Source: Chloroflexota bacterium
GTDB taxonomy: Bacteria; Chloroflexota; Dehalococcoidia; GIF9; AB-539-J10
Reading direction: 5' to 3'
DNA length: 6,539 bases
Assembly (NCBI GenBank): GCA_030670425.1
Contig: DAOVBS010000034.1
Coordinates: 1 to 6,539, forward strand
Shown here: positions 4,254 to 6,539 of the stretch, piece by piece
How the letters are laid out: the number at the start of each line of letters is the position of its first letter
Numbering within the stretch: position 1 is the stretch's first letter
Translations under genes and position numbers: made by a program
Notes under the pieces: model-generated
Databases searched by the model: none
Seen by the model: only the letters and a program-made list of their open reading frames with translations
What the model was told of the DNA's origin: nothing

Positions 4254-6539
4254 CTACACTTTCTCTATGTTACAAAGGAACGTCTTGTATTCCGGTATAG
4301 TTGTGTTGGCGTCCCCCACATGCGGCGTAAGGATGTTGCCACTGCTATGGAAGGCGCTCGACCGTCCCACGAAACCATAGTGCCAAGGGACTCCCACATG
4401 GTCAACCTTCTGTCCCCCGATAGTCAATCTCTGGAACCGCGGTGTCACGATCGCCACCGCCAACACGTAACCCCTCGCCGTCGACACCTTCACCTTGTCG
4501 CCATTCTTGATCCGCTTCTCAGCCGCGAGCTCTGGGCCCAACTCGGCGAATACTTCAGGCTGGAGCTCATTGAGCCACGGGTGGTTGCGGGTCATCTGCC
4601 CCGCCTGCCACATCTCAGCCAGCCTGTAGGTCATGCCGACGTAGGGGAACTCGTCAGGCCCACCCTTCTTGTTCCAGCCTTCCAGGTCGCCCACGTAGCA
4701 GCAGGGGTTGTTGAACCCTGGGGTGCCCTTTCCGGTGAGGTCGCCATTGGTCACACCCGTCACTAGATTGGTGTGGAGTGGGCTCTCCCACGGCTCATAT
4801 GCCACAGGGAAGGGTCCCTCAGCTCTTCCCGGCCCCCAGATATGCGCCACACCTTCGGTGTGCATGATGAAGGGGAGGTACTTGGCACCTGGGGCAGCCT
4901 CGTTTATCGCCGGCCACCCCCCGTCAGGTATGTCACCCAGCCATGAGCCATTGGAGCGCTGAATAACGGGGTGTTCACTGTCCCACGGTTGGCCATCGAA
5001 GTCCACCGACGCCCTGTTGTATATGATGCGCCGGTTTATCGGCCAGCACCAGGACCAGTTGGAGTACAGACCGATCTGATTCAGACTGGCATCCACCGGA
5101 TCGCGGTCCTTGGCCCTGTTTCTGCCATCTGTGGTAAACATGCCGGAGTACAGCCAGTTGCCCGAGCAGGTAGACCCATCAGTCTTAAGAGATACGAAGT
5201 TCTTCACCGGGGACTTATCGACAACGTTGTAGCCGTGTATCTCCAGCGCAACTTCATTGGGATCAGCCTCGTCAGCATACTCGCCGGTCGTATGGTAATC
5301 CCAGAATAGTTTGTTTATTGCGTCCGCTTTGGGACCAGTTTCCCCAGCGTATTTCTCTTTAAGCTTTAGCACGAGCTCGTCGATTATTGCCAGGTCAGAC
5401 TTGGCCTCTCCTACGGGCTTGACAGCCTTGTATCGCCACTGCGCCCAGCGACCACTATTGGAGATGCTGCCCTGCTTCTCGTAGGAGCAAGCCGCCGGAA
5501 GGAGAAAGACCTCAGTCTTTATCTTGCTGGAATCGACCCTCCTAGTGGAATCGGTGGTCTCTGGGTCCGGCCGCTTCCAGAAGGCCGCCGTTTCCGTCTC
5601 AAACAGGTCGGAGACCAGCAGCCAATCAAGATTGTCCATGGCGTGGCGTTCGCCCTGAGAGTCGGGGCCGCCTACCGCCGGGTTCTGCCCCCAGACCATC
5701 ATGCCCTTGACGATCCCTTTCGCCATGTCCTCGAAGGTACCTATGTGGGTGTAATCGTGGCCCGAGGTTACCTTGGGCAGATAGTCGAAGGCGAAGTCGT
5801 TTCCCGCGGTGGCATTGTCCATCCACCACGCCTTGAGGAGGCTGACCATGTACTTCTTGTAGTTCTGCGCCTCGTCACTCAACCACCACCAACTGGCACT
5901 CTTGTCTCCTTCCAGACCCTCGGGGGTGACAGGGAACTTCGCTCCCTTGGCCCTATTTATGTAGTCACTAAGAGTCTGGTCTGTATGGTTCACCATAGAT
6001 AGATAGCCAGGAAGGATGTGAGCCAGGAGGCACATGTCGGTGGAACCCTGCACATTTGAGGTCCCTCTGAGGGCGTTGATGCCACCCCCCGCAACGCCGA
6101 TGTTGCCCAGCAGAAGCTGCATGATGGCGTAGCCCCTGATGTTCTGCGTGCCGTAGGTATGCTGGGTGGTGCCCATGGCATACATTATGGTACCGGCCTT
6201 GCTCGGGGCTCCCGTAGCTGCATAGGTCTGACACACCTTGAGGAAGATATCCGTAGCACAACCGGTAACCTCCTCCACCTTATCCAGCGTGAAGTCCTTG
6301 TAGTTCTCCCACAGTAGCCTCAGTACGCACTTGGGATTCAGGTCACTCCAGTCACTCCAGGTGTTGTTGACCAACGCAGCATCCACATTAGGATTGGTGG
6401 TATTGGCGTACTTCCACGTTGATTTGTCATAAGACCCTATCTTGCCCGGAGCAGGCTCAGTGTTCTGTTTGTAACCGATAAACATCCCTGCAGCACCTGA
6501 TTCCTTCCAACCCTTGAAACCATCGTTGATAATCAACGC
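4254..6539 (-). CDS. Formate dehydrogenase-N type alpha subunit, molybdopterin-binding (3' part only)
   Basis: This is the catalytic subunit of a respiratory formate dehydrogenase (FdnG/FdoG family), which oxidises formate to CO2 at a bis-molybdopterin guanine dinucleotide Mo or W centre. About 761 C-terminal codons are present and open to the window edge; the TTG at 6536 is internal. Resemblance to FdnG runs throughout. It includes TQHTYGTQNIRGYA (fragment residues 124-137), LLLGNIGVAGGGINALRG (141-158), NVQGSTD (161-167), SSKIKTEVFLLPA (336-348), NSGRWAQW (360-367) and WPINRRIIYNRAS (498-510). The C-terminal dinucleotide-binding domain spans about 630-760 and ends in the family-typical EYKTFLCNIEKV. 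The missing N-terminus, roughly 250 residues by comparison with the 1015-residue FdnG, would hold the twin-arginine signal, one [4Fe-4S] cluster and the catalytic Sec or Cys. No stop interrupts the visible part. A related oxidoreductase that does not use formate cannot be excluded without the active site. Confidence 0.94.
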   Translation of the reverse strand, partial: ALIINDGFKGWKESGAAGMFIGYKQNTEPAPGKIGSYDKSTWKYANTTNPNVDAALVNNTWSDWSDLNPKCVLRLLWENYKDFTLDKVEEVTGCATDIFLKVCQTYAATGAPSKAGTIMYAMGTTQHTYGTQNIRGYAIMQLLLGNIGVAGGGINALRGTSNVQGSTDMCLLAHILPGYLSMVNHTDQTLSDYINRAKGAKFPVTPEGLEGDKSASWWWLSDEAQNYKKYMVSLLKAWWMDNATAGNDFAFDYLPKVTSGHDYTHIGTFEDMAKGIVKGMMVWGQNPAVGGPDSQGERHAMDNLDWLLVSDLFETETAAFWKRPDPETTDSTRRVDSSKIKTEVFLLPAACSYEKQGSISNSGRWAQWRYKAVKPVGEAKSDLAIIDELVLKLKEKYAGETGPKADAINKLFWDYHTTGEYADEADPNEVALEIHGYNVVDKSPVKNFVSLKTDGSTCSGNWLYSGMFTTDGRNRAKDRDPVDASLNQIGLYSNWSWCWPINRRIIYNRASVDFDGQPWDSEHPVIQRSNGSWLGDIPDGGWPAINEAAPGAKYLPFIMHTEGVAHIWGPGRAEGPFPVAYEPWESPLHTNLVTGVTNGDLTGKGTPGFNNPCCYVGDLEGWNKKGGPDEFPYVGMTYRLAEMWQAGQMTRNHPWLNELQPEVFAELGPELAAEKRIKNGDKVKVSTARGYVLAVAIVTPRFQRLTIGGQKVDHVGVPWHYGFVGRSSAFHSSGNILTPHVGDANTTIPEYKTFLCNIEKV

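Noticed and set aside
4194..4766. Plus-strand 190-residue frame
   Set aside because: It is entirely antisense to the 3' end of the alpha subunit and the start of beta, both strongly supported, and its product resembles no family I know.
5643..6002. Plus-strand 119-residue frame and overlapping minus-strand frames across 5626-6261
   Set aside because: All overlap the continuous alpha-subunit frame, whose protein matches FdnG motifs throughout. They are frame shadows.
6534..6536. TTG at the right edge as the start codon of the alpha subunit
   Set aside because: The frame continues open through the last codon of the window, and the protein from here aligns well inside FdnG, far from its N-terminus. 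The gene is cut by the window edge.

Overview
The window is almost entirely one minus-strand gene cluster. In transcription order (right to left) it encodes the C-terminal three quarters of a formate dehydrogenase-N type molybdopterin catalytic subunit, its four-cluster iron-sulfur subunit, its cytochrome b556 membrane subunit, the formate dehydrogenase accessory protein FdhE, and a complete twin-arginine translocase as TatA, a TatB-like protein and TatC. Gaps inside the cluster are 1 to 84 nt, every gene is on the same strand, and no internal promoter or terminator is visible, so one operon is the simplest reading. Its promoter and the first roughly 250 codons of the catalytic gene, including the Tat signal and the Sec/Cys position, lie beyond the right edge.

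To the left of tatC is a 353-nt non-coding stretch (56-408). It carries a convincing sigma70-type promoter (78-106) pointing left. A strong Shine-Dalgarno site follows, and then the first 18 codons of a minus-strand membrane protein that starts on TTG. The N-terminus resembles NuoA of respiratory complex I, so a nuo operon may begin at the left edge.

Together the genes suggest a formate-oxidising respiratory module exported by a Tat system encoded in the same operon. Formate would be oxidised outside the cytoplasmic membrane by the alpha subunit, electrons would pass through the ferredoxin-like beta subunit to two b haems in gamma and then to quinone, and FdhE would assist maturation before export. 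A neighbouring complex I operon would fit a quinone-based chain.

The organism is an anaerobic or facultatively anaerobic bacterium of middling GC content. The arrangement and protein style recall Dehalococcoidia (Chloroflexota) or a similar anaerobe, but this is a weak inference. There are no RNA genes, CRISPR arrays, insertion sequences or phage genes. I do not see a wholly new system. The least ordinary features are the Tat translocon inside the formate dehydrogenase operon and a tandem 30-residue duplication in the TatB tail.
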